In this document: piece by piece, positions 9,689 through 18,264 of the stretch
Numbering within the stretch: position 1 is the stretch's first letter
Layout: each line of letters opens with the position of its first letter
Assembly (NCBI RefSeq): GCF_014851675.1
Contig: NZ_JACVAE010000005.1
Span: 124,001-188,000 of the forward strand
Length of the DNA stretch: 64,000 bases
Direction of reading: 5' to 3'
From: Rhizobium sp. ARZ01
GTDB taxonomy: Bacteria > Pseudomonadota > Alphaproteobacteria > Rhizobiales > Rhizobiaceae
Position numbers and translations under genes: made by a program
The notes under the pieces: model-generated
The model's input: only the letters and a program-made list of their open reading frames with translations
What the model was told of the DNA's origin: nothing
Database searches by the model: none

Positions 9689-10912
9689 ATGAATGCTACT
9701 ACGCCGCAAATGGCAGCAATGCGACCTATGCATTTCGAGGAGATGATCCTCGAGCAGGGCGATTTGATCTCCAAGAAGCTGCATTTGCTAAGCATGCAGC
9801 AATACCCGCCCAATGCCAAGAAAGGACTGCGCCACTTCTCGCTGGCAGAGGTCGCTCAGTTTGTTGGCGTTTCGCAAAGCACATTGAAGAAATTGCACCT
9901 GGAGGGAAAAGGCCCCCTTCCCCAGACGTCATCTTCCGGTAGACGCTCCTATACTGCCGAGCAAATGGGCGATCTTCGCCAGTACCTGGAGCAGCATGGT
10001 CGCTCCGAGGCGAGAAATTACGTTCCGCACCGTCGCCCCGGTGAGAAATTGCAGGTCATTGCCGTTGTGAATTTCAAGGGCGGGTCAGGCAAGACGACAA
10101 CGGCTGCGCACCTGGCCCAGTATATGGCGCTAACCGGCCACCGTGTCCTGGCGGTCGACCTTGACCCTCAGGCCTCGATGTCTTCGCTTCATGGGTTCCA
10201 GCCTGAGCTCGATCTTACGCCGTCGCTCTATGAAGCAATCCGCTATGATGAAGAACGGCGCTCGATTTCGGAAATCATTCACCCGACGAACTTCCCAGGC
10301 CTTGATATCATCCCGGCAAATCTGGAACTCCAGGAGTTCGAGTACGACACGCCGCTTGCCATGTCCAACAAGGGTTCCAACGAGGGCAGAACCTTCTTTA
10401 CGCGGATTTCGCGTGCCCTTGCCGAAGTGGAAGATCGCTACGATGTCGTTGTCATCGATTGCCCGCCGCAACTGGGTTATCTCACGATTACCGCCTTGAC
10501 GGCTGCAACGAGCGTCCTCATCACAATCCACCCCCAGATGCTGGACGTCATGTCGATGGGACAGTTCCTGTTGATGCTGGGTGGAATATTGAAGCCGATC
10601 AGGGATGCAGGTGCTGAGGTCAACCTCGAATGGTATCGCTATCTCATCACTCGCTACGAACCAATGGATGGGCCGCAGGCTCAGATGGTCGGATTTATGC
10701 AGACCCTCTTCCACCAGTTCGTGTTGAAGAACCAGATGCTGAAATCAACGGCAATCTCTGATGCGGGTATTACCAAGCAGACCCTCTACGAGGTTGAGAA
10801 GAACCAGATGACGCGCGCGACCTACGAGCGCGCGATAGAGTCTTTGAACGCAGTCAATGCCGAGATCGCGGATCTGGTGCACGCGTCGTGGGGGCGAAAA
10901 GTTGTCAGCTGA
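9689..10912 (+). CDS. repA: RepA, ParA-like partition ATPase and autorepressor
   Basis: A 407-residue protein. It has an N-terminal helix-turn-helix (about residues 48-75, FSLAEVAQFVGVSQSTLKKL) and a ParA-type ATPase with deviant Walker A KGGSGKTTTAAHLAQ, the motif DLDPQASMSS and Walker B VVVIDCPPQLG. In repABC plasmids RepA partitions the plasmid with RepB and represses the operon. It is the first gene of the cassette; the ATG follows GGGAGCTCTCCCTTC. Confidence 0.96.
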   Translation: MNATTPQMAAMRPMHFEEMILEQGDLISKKLHLLSMQQYPPNAKKGLRHFSLAEVAQFVGVSQSTLKKLHLEGKGPLPQTSSSGRRSYTAEQMGDLRQYLEQHGRSEARNYVPHRRPGEKLQVIAVVNFKGGSGKTTTAAHLAQYMALTGHRVLAVDLDPQASMSSLHGFQPELDLTPSLYEAIRYDEERRSISEIIHPTNFPGLDIIPANLELQEFEYDTPLAMSNKGSNEGRTFFTRISRALAEVEDRYDVVVIDCPPQLGYLTITALTAATSVLITIHPQMLDVMSMGQFLLMLGGILKPIRDAGAEVNLEWYRYLITRYEPMDGPQAQMVGFMQTLFHQFVLKNQMLKSTAISDAGITKQTLYEVEKNQMTRATYERAIESLNAVNAEIADLVHASWGRKVVS

Positions 10913-10916
10913 CAAA
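10901..10916. promoter_or_regulatory. parS: parS-like centromere palindrome
   Basis: GTTGTCAGCTGACAAA contains the perfect palindrome TTGTCAGCTGACAA and fits the repABC parS pattern GTTNNNNGCNNNNAAC at all but the last base. It overlaps the repA stop in the repA-repB junction, the place where Ti-type plasmids carry RepB-binding sites. Confidence 0.65.
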
Positions 10917-10970
10917 AACGGCAATTTTTCCTTTAGCTTCAGGCAGTTGCAGCGATCGGGAACGAAATAA

Positions 10971-11951
10971 ATGGCGAGAAAGAATTTACTGGCTGGTCTT
11001 GTAGACGACGGGGAGGCATCCCAAGCGGATCAGCCTCAATCCTACCCCATGCGCGGGGCCTCGCGAAGCATGGTTCGCTCGCTGGATGAGTTGTCGAAAC
11101 AGGCGGAGAAATTTCTGGAAGGCGAGGCAGTTGTTGAGCTGACCCCCGATGTTATCGACAGCTCATTCGTGTCAGATCGAATGGAGGACGATTCAGATCA
11201 GTTTGAGGAGCTCAAACAGGCGATTGCTGAACGTGGCCAGGACACCCCGATCCTTGTCCGGCCGCACCCCGTGGCCGAGGGACGCTACCAGATCGTCTTC
11301 GGTCATCGACGCGTCCGTGTCGCCCGCGAACTCGGTCTGAAGGTCAGGGCCGTCGTCAAGAATCTCGATGACCGTACACATATCATCGCGCAAGGCCAGG
11401 AAAACTCCGCGCGCGCCAATTTGACCTTCATCGAGCGTGCCTCCTTTGCACGTCGGCTGGAGAACTTGGGGTATGATCGGGGTGTCGTCTCTTCCTCGCT
11501 GGCGGCAAATGCTGCGGCGGTCTCCAAGATGATGTCCATTACGGAACGGATACCAGCCTCAGTGATCGAGGCGATCGGCTCGGCCCCGGCAGTCGGGCGT
11601 GAGCGCTGGCTGGAACTCTCACTGCTCGTCGGCAAGAATGCCAACGCGGAAAAGGTAGGAGAGTTGTTGCTCGAGCCGTCGTTCGCCTCGTTGAACAGCG
11701 ATGCGCGGTTCAATCACCTCTTCAAAGCACTGAACAAGTCTGGAAAGCCGGTCAAGAAAGCCGCGATCAATGTAAAAGACACGTGGCAACCGGCAGACAA
11801 GGCCGTTTCGGCTCAGTTCACGAATACAGGAAAGGCATTCGCGCTCTCGATGAAGTCGAAGAATGCAGGCCGATTTGGTCAGTTCCTGGCAGGGAATCTG
11901 GATCGGCTTTATGCCGAATTCCTCTCAGTTGATGATGGTAAGGGAGACTAA
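10971..11951 (+). CDS. repB: RepB, ParB-like centromere-binding protein
   Basis: A 326-residue ParB-family protein. The ParB N-terminal domain contains the conserved GQDTPILVRPH and YQIVFGHRRVRVARELG (about residues 84-122), followed by a helix-turn-helix (VVSSSLAANAAAVSKMMSI). RepB binds parS and works with RepA in segregation. It lies 58 bp after repA in the same operon. Confidence 0.95.
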   Translation: MARKNLLAGLVDDGEASQADQPQSYPMRGASRSMVRSLDELSKQAEKFLEGEAVVELTPDVIDSSFVSDRMEDDSDQFEELKQAIAERGQDTPILVRPHPVAEGRYQIVFGHRRVRVARELGLKVRAVVKNLDDRTHIIAQGQENSARANLTFIERASFARRLENLGYDRGVVSSSLAANAAAVSKMMSITERIPASVIEAIGSAPAVGRERWLELSLLVGKNANAEKVGELLLEPSFASLNSDARFNHLFKALNKSGKPVKKAAINVKDTWQPADKAVSAQFTNTGKAFALSMKSKNAGRFGQFLAGNLDRLYAEFLSVDDGKGD

Positions 11952-11956
11952 GCCGC

Positions 11957-11997
11957 AAAAGAAAAAGGCCCCCAGACGGTAACCATCGTGGAAGCCT
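11957..11997 (-). terminator. Terminator of the antisense RNA
   Basis: On the minus strand the arm AGGCUUCCA pairs with UGGGGGCCU (9 pairs including two G-U) and is followed by UUUUUCUUUU, a classic intrinsic terminator. Confidence 0.75.
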
Positions 11998-12060
11998 CTC
12001 TCATCGTTTAGCAGCCTGAGAATCGCATTTCCACGAATCACAGTCAAGAGTCTTTGGCAC
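11957..12060 (-). ncRNA. Probable antisense RNA (incA/RepE) controlling repC
   Basis: All repABC cassettes encode a small countertranscribed RNA in the repB-repC gap that limits RepC synthesis and sets incompatibility. Here the 157-bp gap has a strong intrinsic terminator on the minus strand at 11957-11997, as expected for its 3' end. The 5' end given is approximate; I did not identify the promoter with certainty. Confidence 0.6.
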
Positions 12061-12108
12061 CGTTATTGGTGAGCTGGTCTTCTTTTGCCTATTGGAAGGT
12101 GAAGGAAA

Positions 12109-13323
12109 ATGCAGAGTGGGAATGTGACGACGCCCTTCGGGCGGCGGCCGATGACGCTTGCCTTGGTGAAAGGGCAGTTTGAATCAGCCAACATCTGGGC
12201 GGGAAAGTCCGTCGACAAATGGAAAATCTATCGGGATGCCTGCGATGCTCGCACGCTGCTCGGGCTGCGTGATCGAGCCTTGGCAGTTTTGAATGCGCTG
12301 CTGTCGTTCTATCCGGAGACTGATCTGTCTGAGGAAGGCAATCTCATCGTCTTCCCATCGAATGCACAGCTCTCGGCGCGGGCAAACGGGATTGCTGGGT
12401 CGACGCTGCGCGAAAACCTGGCACTCCTTGTCGACGCGGGCCTCGTCCATCGCAACGACAGCCCGAACGGAAAGCGCTATGCGCGCAAGGGCAGGGACGG
12501 GACCATTGAGGCGGCGTATGGCTTCAGTTTGGCACCGCTGTTGGCACGCTCGGAAGAGCTCGCCCAGATGGCCCAGCAGGTTGCCGAAGAACGGCGCCGG
12601 CTGAAGGTCGCCAAGGAACGCATTTCGATTTTCCGCAGGGATCTCCGCAAGCTGATTTCTGCCGCAATGGAAGAGGGGGCTTCCGGCGACTGGGGCATGG
12701 TCGAGGCCCACTACGTGGCGGCAGTCGGACGGCTTTCGAAGGCAAAAACCGAGTCGGAACTCACGGAATGCCTGGAAGAAATGACGATGCTGCATGCCGA
12801 AGTGGTCAACTTGTTGGAACTTCAGCTGATTTCGCAAAAAAGCGACACCAATGGTGCCGAATGCCGTCAGCACATACAGAATTCAAATACCGAATCCAGC
12901 AATGAACTTGAACCTAGCTCTCGACAAGAGCAGGGCGGACCGGCTGTGCGAACCAGCGAGCCTTTGCGGGAGGCGATCAAGGCGTTTCCGTTGGGAATGG
13001 TGCTGCGGGCTTGCCCGGAAATTGTGATGTACGGCCCTGGGGGCGCCATTTCGAGCTGGCGCGAACTGATGACCGCGGCCGTCGTGGTCCGCTCGATGTT
13101 GGGGGTCAGCCCGTCCGCCTACCAGGAGGCCTGCGAGGCAATGGGGCCGGAAAATGCGGCCGTTGCGGTCGCCTGTATCCTTGAAAGGGCAGGGCACATC
13201 AATTCGGCTGGCGGGTACTTGCGCGACCTGACGCGAAAAGCGGCGCGCGGCGAGTTTTCGCTTGGGCCGATGCTGATGGCCTTGCTGCGCTTGAACGGCA
13301 AGCCGGTGCAGAGTACGGGCTGA
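12109..13323 (+). CDS. repC: RepC, replication initiator
   Basis: A 404-residue initiator of the alphaproteobacterial RepC family, found only with repABC plasmids. The N-terminal winged-helix region (LLGLRDRALAVLNALLSFYP ... VFPSNAQLSARANG) and the C-terminal domain (SAGGYLRDLTRKAARGEFSLGPMLMALL) are recognisable. RepC is rate-limiting and acts on an origin within its own gene. It is preceded by GAAGGAAA and by the antisense-RNA region. Confidence 0.95.
   Translation: MQSGNVTTPFGRRPMTLALVKGQFESANIWAGKSVDKWKIYRDACDARTLLGLRDRALAVLNALLSFYPETDLSEEGNLIVFPSNAQLSARANGIAGSTLRENLALLVDAGLVHRNDSPNGKRYARKGRDGTIEAAYGFSLAPLLARSEELAQMAQQVAEERRRLKVAKERISIFRRDLRKLISAAMEEGASGDWGMVEAHYVAAVGRLSKAKTESELTECLEEMTMLHAEVVNLLELQLISQKSDTNGAECRQHIQNSNTESSNELEPSSRQEQGGPAVRTSEPLREAIKAFPLGMVLRACPEIVMYGPGGAISSWRELMTAAVVVRSMLGVSPSAYQEACEAMGPENAAVAVACILERAGHINSAGGYLRDLTRKAARGEFSLGPMLMALLRLNGKPVQSTG
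12830..12910. other. AT-richer segment inside repC, candidate oriV
   Basis: In characterised repABC plasmids the origin lies in an AT-rich stretch within repC. The stretch encoding SQKSDTNGAECRQHIQNSNTESSNELEP is visibly richer in A/T than the flanks and is the best candidate. Placement is inferred from family knowledge. Confidence 0.35.
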
Positions 13324-13381
13324 TTGGCGGCAGACTGTTGGTAGTCGTTGATCGAAATTGGCGAAGAACGGAACGGTGGAA

Positions 13382-14341
13382 ATGACAGCGCAGTTTGACA
13401 TGTTTGCGGATGATGCGCCGACCGGGGGCAGCCGAACACGCCCGGATGGACGCGTGGCGCCGGCCATGAACGAGGACGAGATGGTCCGGCATCTGCAGGC
13501 GACAGGCCGCTATCGGATCCTGTCAAAGCTCCAGCCTCGACCTGTTGCCCGTCTGCTAAATCCGGCCTTTCCGTTGCGCGGGGTCATCATCGATACCGAG
13601 ACGACAGGTCTCAGTTCGCGCAAGGATGAGATCATCGAGATTGGCGCGGTTGCCTTCAGCTTCGACGAAACCGGGATGATCGGTGAGGTGACCGACGTCT
13701 ATGGCGGACTGCGGCAACCAAGTGGCCCGATCCCGGCTGACATCACTCGGCTCACGGGCATCACTGACGCGATGGTCGCCGGGCAGGCAATTGACTTCGA
13801 TCGGCTGAACGCGCTGGTGAAGCCTGCCGATCTGATCATCGCCCATAACGCCGGCTTCGATCGGCCATTTTGCGAAACATTGTCCGCAGTCTTTGCCGAC
13901 AAGGCCTGGGCCTGCTCGGTGTCGGAGGTGGATTGGCAGGCGAGGGGCTTCGAGGGGACGAAGCTTGGCTATCTGATCGGCCAGGCCGGCTATTTCCATG
14001 ACGGGCATCGGGCGGTCGACGATTGCTTTGCACTGCTGGAGGTTCTCGATCGCAAAGACCAAGGCCAGGTCGGATCTGCGTTCGCCGAACTGTACGAAAG
14101 AAGCCAGCGCTCGCGTGTCCGCATCTTCGCGGAAAATTCTCCCTTCGATCTCAAGGATCACCTGAAGGGCAGGGGCTATCGCTGGTCCGACGGCAGCGAC
14201 GGCCGTCCCAAGGCTTGGTGGACCGAGGTAGCTGAGGCTGATCTCGAGGACGAGATTTGCTGGCTACGTGCCGACATCTACCGCTATGAAGCCAACCCGC
14301 CGATGAAGCGGCTGACGGCATTTGATCGTTTCAAGGGGTAG
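13382..14341 (+). CDS. DnaQ-like 3'-5' exonuclease
   Basis: A 319-residue DEDDh exonuclease similar to the DNA polymerase III epsilon proofreading domain. The motifs are visible: VIIDTETTGL (D, E), IIAHNAGFDRPF (D) and HRAVDDCFALLEVL (H, D). A second region after about residue 215 has no clear match. I chose ATG 13382 (MTAQFDMFADDAP) over an upstream TTG. It lies 58 bp after repC. DnaQ paralogs are common on rhizobial plasmids; the role is probably repair or mutagenesis. Confidence 0.85.
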   Translation: MTAQFDMFADDAPTGGSRTRPDGRVAPAMNEDEMVRHLQATGRYRILSKLQPRPVARLLNPAFPLRGVIIDTETTGLSSRKDEIIEIGAVAFSFDETGMIGEVTDVYGGLRQPSGPIPADITRLTGITDAMVAGQAIDFDRLNALVKPADLIIAHNAGFDRPFCETLSAVFADKAWACSVSEVDWQARGFEGTKLGYLIGQAGYFHDGHRAVDDCFALLEVLDRKDQGQVGSAFAELYERSQRSRVRIFAENSPFDLKDHLKGRGYRWSDGSDGRPKAWWTEVAEADLEDEICWLRADIYRYEANPPMKRLTAFDRFKG

Positions 14342-14435
14342 TCAAAGCGGCAAAGGGTGCGGAGCCGTCAGCAGCACCCTCGCCATGAGGATCTAGAACC
14401 GTATTTTCCGGATCGAGGTTGTGTCGGCGCGGATG

Positions 14436-14645
14436 TTATTCAGTACCGAGCAGACCGTCGAACACCTCGAGCAACGTATCGACAATCGTCTGGCCCAATG
14501 CGTTCGCTGCTGCGGCAATTGCCTCGTCACTGCCCTCACGTGCGGCGAGCGCGAGATTGCCACCCTGTTCTGCGATGATGGCACTTGCACGTTCGATCGC
14601 CCATTGGGCGAAATCGGCCCGTGACTCGATGGTCGCTGTTTCCAT
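14436..14645 (-). CDS. Small acidic protein of unknown function
   Basis: A 69-residue Ala-rich, acidic, helical protein (METATIESRADFAQW... ending VFDGLLGTE). I chose ATG 14645 because AAAGGAA lies about 7 bp upstream. I do not recognise the family. It stands alone between the exonuclease and the recombinase, about 90 bp downstream of the latter. Confidence 0.55.
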   Translation of the reverse strand: METATIESRADFAQWAIERASAIIAEQGGNLALAAREGSDEAIAAAANALGQTIVDTLLEVFDGLLGTE

Positions 14646-14737
14646 GAACAATTCCTTTCGCGTTCAGGATGTCTTTAGTGTTTACCGGGATAGTGGCCGG
14701 GCGCGTTTGGTGTTGCGTACGCGCAATCCAGCCTGAC

Positions 14738-15895
14738 CTAGACAATCAAGCGAGCAGCCTTGCCGCGCCGGCGCTCCGGGTTGTTGTAGTAGGCGGCGGC
14801 CTGGGTCAGTGACCTGTGCTGCGACTGTTGCATCGCCTCGGGCAGCGGCACGCCGCGATTGGCGGCCTCGGTAAGATAGCCGGAGCGCAGGCCATGGGCA
14901 GAGAATTTTTGCGGATCAAGCCCGGCCTTCACACACCGCGCTTTCAAAATGAGGTTGATCGATTGTGACGTCAGCGCGCGGCGATCGACATTGCCCCACT
15001 GGTCGATGCGGCGGAACACCGGGCCACTGTCGATCCGAGCCTCCTGTAGCCAGCGCTTCAATGCTTCGACGGGTCGGCCGATCATCAGCGACCTGGCGTC
15101 GTCGTCCGGGCCTGTGGTCTTGGTGCGGCCGAGGCGGATCGCCAGGCAGGGGAGGGGAGCGGAGGCCGGATCGTCGGGTTCGGAACGAACCGGCTCTTCC
15201 TCGACCAGATCCTCTACGCGCAGGTTTGCGATCTCCGAACGCCGGCGGCCACCGGAGGCAAAGGCGGTCAAAAAGATGGCGCGATCGCGAATATCGACCA
15301 GCCGGTCGCCGGCACAGGTGGACAGCAATTGGGCGAGAATATCGGCGGTGACGGCGCTCATGCTCTTTTTCTGCCGCGGCCGCCCGGTTGCGCGGACGGC
15401 AAGCCGCAAGGCACTCTTCAACGACGGGGCGGAGAAGGCGCCGGTGAGCCCGCGCCAGCGCGTCAGGATCGACCAGGAGGTCAACCGCCGCCGCACCGTG
15501 GCCGGCGCATGCGGACCCTCCGATCGCAGCAGTCTTTGGCCTCGCAATCCGACCTCTACCTCCGCCGGCATGCCGTGGGCCGAATCGTCTTCACGCTTGG
15601 CCAGATCCCAAAGGTGGTGGGCGACGAACTTCAGCAGCAGCGCCTCGGGGGCGGGCCAGGGGAGGGGCAGGCCAGTCGCCAGCACACACCAGGCCTCAAG
15701 ATAGGCAAGGTCGGAGGCGAGCGCGCGCAAGGTGTTCGCGCCCATGCCCTCCTTGGCCAGATGCTTCAGCGTGGCAACGTCGTCGTCGGTCAGCAGGATT
15801 GCCAGCTGATCACGCCGGTCGAACGGCAGGATTGCATTGAGCGCGTCCAGTTCTTCGGCGCGTTTGAGGGCGGATGCTGAGGAGACCTCGTTCAT
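14738..15895 (-). CDS. Tyrosine recombinase/integrase
   Basis: A 385-residue phage-type site-specific recombinase. The catalytic set is present: Arg in SGGRRRSEIANL, Lys in RLGRTKTTGP, HGLRSGY (H-x-x-R), the following His in QQSQHRSL and the Tyr nucleophile in AAAYYNN. The N-terminal SAM-like core-binding domain is also present. Its ATG overlaps the stop of the upstream antitoxin-like gene (ATGA), so the two are translationally coupled. It could resolve plasmid multimers or move a gene cassette. Confidence 0.9.
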   Translation of the reverse strand: MNEVSSASALKRAEELDALNAILPFDRRDQLAILLTDDDVATLKHLAKEGMGANTLRALASDLAYLEAWCVLATGLPLPWPAPEALLLKFVAHHLWDLAKREDDSAHGMPAEVEVGLRGQRLLRSEGPHAPATVRRRLTSWSILTRWRGLTGAFSAPSLKSALRLAVRATGRPRQKKSMSAVTADILAQLLSTCAGDRLVDIRDRAIFLTAFASGGRRRSEIANLRVEDLVEEEPVRSEPDDPASAPLPCLAIRLGRTKTTGPDDDARSLMIGRPVEALKRWLQEARIDSGPVFRRIDQWGNVDRRALTSQSINLILKARCVKAGLDPQKFSAHGLRSGYLTEAANRGVPLPEAMQQSQHRSLTQAAAYYNNPERRRGKAARLIV

Positions 15896-16218
15896 TTCGG
15901 CAGGCCGTCGGCGTCGTAGAGATCGTCGTGTGCCGACGTCATATCCTGGTTCGAGCCCGCCTTACCGTCAGCGGCGCGAGTCCAGGCCTTTTCGATCGAA
16001 CAGAAACCACCGGCCTGGGTCCGTTTGTCGCTGTGGGCGGCCCCCGCGATGTCCGCAGCGGCTTCATTTGCGGGAAGCCCATCTTCCTGAGAGAAAGCGG
16101 TGAGCTGCGCAATGGGCCGCTCTCCGCGGCAGACAAAGACATCATCCCCCCGGAAGGCCAGTTCGACCAGCTCTTCCAACCGCTCGGCAGCTTCCTCTAC
16201 ATCGACGAATATCTTCAT
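15892..16218 (-). CDS. Phd/YefM-like antitoxin without its own toxin
   Basis: A 108-residue protein. Residues 1-45 match the Phd/YefM antitoxin fold (VDVEEAAERLEELVELAFRGDD then VCRGERPIAQL). The C-terminal tail ends DDLYDADGLPK, a form common in VapB/Phd antitoxins that bind PIN toxins. The gene expected next is a toxin, but the integrase starts there with ATGA overlap. It lies 8 bp downstream of the PIN toxin gene. Confidence 0.65.
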   Translation of the reverse strand: MKIFVDVEEAAERLEELVELAFRGDDVFVCRGERPIAQLTAFSQEDGLPANEAAADIAGAAHSDKRTQAGGFCSIEKAWTRAADGKAGSNQDMTSAHDDLYDADGLPK

Positions 16219-16226
16219 CGGCGTGC

Positions 16227-16604
16227 CTACCAGATGCGTTCGTGCAAGACCGTGTCGAAGGCGCTGTCAACGGAGACAAACGCGCAGTGTTCCAGCCGCG
16301 TCTGGGCCGCCAGAAGGCGGTCCCATGGGTCGCGGTGATCCCAGTCGAAGCTTGCCGCCAGTTCGGCGTGCAGATCGGTGATGGCAAGTGTCTGCAGGCC
16401 GCTGTCGGCAACGGCGGCCCGCAACTCCTGTGGCCTGAGATCGAGCTTTTTCAGCCGCATCTTGTTGTCGAGCTCGTAAAACGAGACGGCGCTGACAAGA
16501 ATCGTGTTGGCCTTGTCCTCGATCATCGATCGTGCCGTCAAAGAAAGCCGATCGCTGCCGATCGTCCACCAATAGACTGCGTGGCTGTCGAGCAGCACCT
16601 TCAT
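16227..16604 (-). CDS. VapC-like PIN-domain toxin
   Basis: A 125-residue PIN-domain ribonuclease. Acidic active-site residues are visible in LLDSHAVYWW (D6), SFYELDNK (E) and the C-terminal DHRDPWDRLLAAQ, typical of the Phd-associated VapC subgroup. The ATG overlaps the stop of the upstream antitoxin (ATGA), the usual toxin-antitoxin arrangement. It probably cleaves RNA when unneutralised and helps stabilise the plasmid. Confidence 0.88.
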   Translation of the reverse strand: MKVLLDSHAVYWWTIGSDRLSLTARSMIEDKANTILVSAVSFYELDNKMRLKKLDLRPQELRAAVADSGLQTLAITDLHAELAASFDWDHRDPWDRLLAAQTRLEHCAFVSVDSAFDTVLHERIW

Positions 16605-16885
16605 GTTGGCCGGCCGTCGGGCTTGCCCTGGGAAATACCGACATCGTCATTCCAGTCGCCGGCATCGATCGCGGCCTGTTCGGTGTCGAGTTCGTCGAAC
16701 AAATCCTCCGGCAGGCCACGCTGGCGCAACAGGCCGAACGGCCGTTTGCCGCCGTCGGCCGGGCCGATGCGCGCATAGACTTCGTTGCCGCGCATGATCA
16801 TGATTTCCTCTCCGTGGCTGGCGCGTTCGAGTACCTCGGCAAAATGCTTGCGGGCTTCGCTGATCTTGTAGCTGGTCTGGGGCAT
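16601..16885 (-). CDS. Phd/YefM-family antitoxin
   Basis: A 94-residue antitoxin. The N-terminal Phd DNA-binding domain (KISEARKHFAEVLERASHGE then IMRGNEVYARI) is followed by an acidic C-terminal toxin-binding region (GLPEDLFDELDTEQ, DWNDDVG). It starts a minus-strand operon with the PIN toxin, a second antitoxin-like gene and an integrase, and probably represses it through sites upstream. Confidence 0.88.
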   Translation of the reverse strand: MPQTSYKISEARKHFAEVLERASHGEEIMIMRGNEVYARIGPADGGKRPFGLLRQRGLPEDLFDELDTEQAAIDAGDWNDDVGISQGKPDGRPT

Positions 16886-16960
16886 CGACGCCTCCGTTCA
16901 TTGGCTTGAAGCGGCACGATATCATGGCTTCGATGAGCGTACAATGCACCTGTACACATC

Positions 16961-16989
16961 ACTATCGATACTTGGTCCCTATCGATAGT
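16961..16989. promoter_or_regulatory. Inverted repeat with 10-bp arms and 9-bp spacer (first copy)
   Basis: ACTATCGATA and TATCGATAGT are perfect 10-bp arms separated by 9 bp. It lies between the divergent toxin-antitoxin operon and the DUF1612 gene, so it is a candidate operator for either. Confidence 0.55.
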
Positions 16990-17019
16990 GACGACATCAA
17001 CCCACAATCATGCCCAGTG

Positions 17020-17048
17020 AGGAACTCTAACTTTGAGATAGAGTTCCT
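17020..17048. promoter_or_regulatory. Inverted repeat with 10-bp arms and 9-bp spacer (second copy)
   Basis: AGGAACTCTA and TAGAGTTCCT are perfect 10-bp arms, also separated by 9 bp. The arm sequence differs from the first repeat, but the geometry is identical and the centres are 59 bp apart. It ends 17 bp before the start codon of the DUF1612 gene. Confidence 0.55.
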
Positions 17049-17065
17049 TTAACGAATCATTTACC

Positions 17066-18223
17066 ATGATTTCAATGTCTTACGATCTCGCGAATTTGCC
17101 CGTCCAGAGCCTGCTCAAGCCCATCTCCGGGGCTGGGACCGCGCTAGCGCGGCTCGACGAGCGCATCGCCCGTTCCGAGGTGGGGAGTGGATGGATCGAA
17201 CGGTCGCATTTCGCCGATGCCTGCGCTTCGCTGTGGATCGACGGCGAGCTCGTCCATCTCGAGGACCTCGTCCTGCACGATGCCAGTCATGATATCCGCA
17301 CGCCAACGCATGAACTGACCATCGCTCGCGACGTCCTGCGCACCCGCCGGCGGATCGCGGCGCAGCCGCCCGGCTGGGCACTCACCCCGGACGGTCTCCG
17401 CAGCCTGCGCCGCCACAACGTCGTTGCCGGGCAGGCGTGGCCTACAGCATCTTTGGGTGACGGCGGCATCGCCGAAAGCGAAGCCCCCGCGGTGGATGCC
17501 GATCTGGCTGGAGAAGGGGAGGGGGAGCACATCGATGACGGCGCCAGCGCACTCGACGCCGAGCTGGCCGCTATCGATGCGGTCCTGGCGCGCTCAGAAG
17601 CGGTGTTAAAGAAGGCCGCCGCACCGACAAGTCGGTCGCGGGAGCGTGACCCGCTCGTCTACGATCTCGACTGGGACGAGGACGCGCGGCTGGAGGAATG
17701 GCGCACCGTGCTGCGCCAGGCGGATCATTATCCGCCGGTGCTGCAGGCCATCGTCGCCCTCGATGCCTGGAACCAGCTCGAAGTGCTGCAGCACGCGCCC
17801 TGGCTTGGCCGGGACCTCGCTGCCTCGATCCTGCGCCAGGCCGGTGTCACGACGGGCCCGCATCTCGCCGCCATCAACCTTGGCCTCAAAACCATTCCCG
17901 TCGATCGCCGTCGGCATCACAGCCGCGAGGTCCGCCTGCTGGCGATTGCTGATGGTCTGATCGCGGCCGCCGAGATTGGGCTCAAGGAACATGACCGGCT
18001 GGCGCTGGCTCGGAAAATGATGGAGCGGAAGCTGCAGGGGAGGCGGGTCTCGTCAAAGCTGCCGGAGCTTGTCGAGCTGGTGATGGCGACGCCGCTTGTT
18101 CATGCCGGGACCGTCACCAAGACGCTCGGGGTTACGCCGCAGGCGGCGCGGCGGATTGTTTTGGAGCTGGGCTTGAGGGAGATGACCGGGAGGGGGAGGT
18201 TTCGGGCGTGGGGTTTAGTGTGA
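17066..18223 (+). CDS. DUF1612 / RHE_PE00001-family DNA-binding protein
   Basis: A 385-residue protein of the rhizobial plasmid family named after RHE_PE00001 (DUF1612 with a helix-turn-helix). Recognisable parts are the N-terminal ALARLDERIARS...GWIERSHFADACASLWIDGELV, a central acidic linker (about residues 150-185) and a C-terminal helix-turn-helix (TKTLGVTPQAARRIVLELGLREMTGRGRFRAWGLV). The function is not established; the C-terminus argues for transcriptional or plasmid control. Two inverted repeats precede it. A second start (MSYDLANLP) lies 9 bp in. Confidence 0.8.
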   Translation: MISMSYDLANLPVQSLLKPISGAGTALARLDERIARSEVGSGWIERSHFADACASLWIDGELVHLEDLVLHDASHDIRTPTHELTIARDVLRTRRRIAAQPPGWALTPDGLRSLRRHNVVAGQAWPTASLGDGGIAESEAPAVDADLAGEGEGEHIDDGASALDAELAAIDAVLARSEAVLKKAAAPTSRSRERDPLVYDLDWDEDARLEEWRTVLRQADHYPPVLQAIVALDAWNQLEVLQHAPWLGRDLAASILRQAGVTTGPHLAAINLGLKTIPVDRRRHHSREVRLLAIADGLIAAAEIGLKEHDRLALARKMMERKLQGRRVSSKLPELVELVMATPLVHAGTVTKTLGVTPQAARRIVLELGLREMTGRGRFRAWGLV

Positions 18224-18264
18224 TGGCCTTGCGGGCGATCTCGCTCCTTGCAGACCATCTCTGA

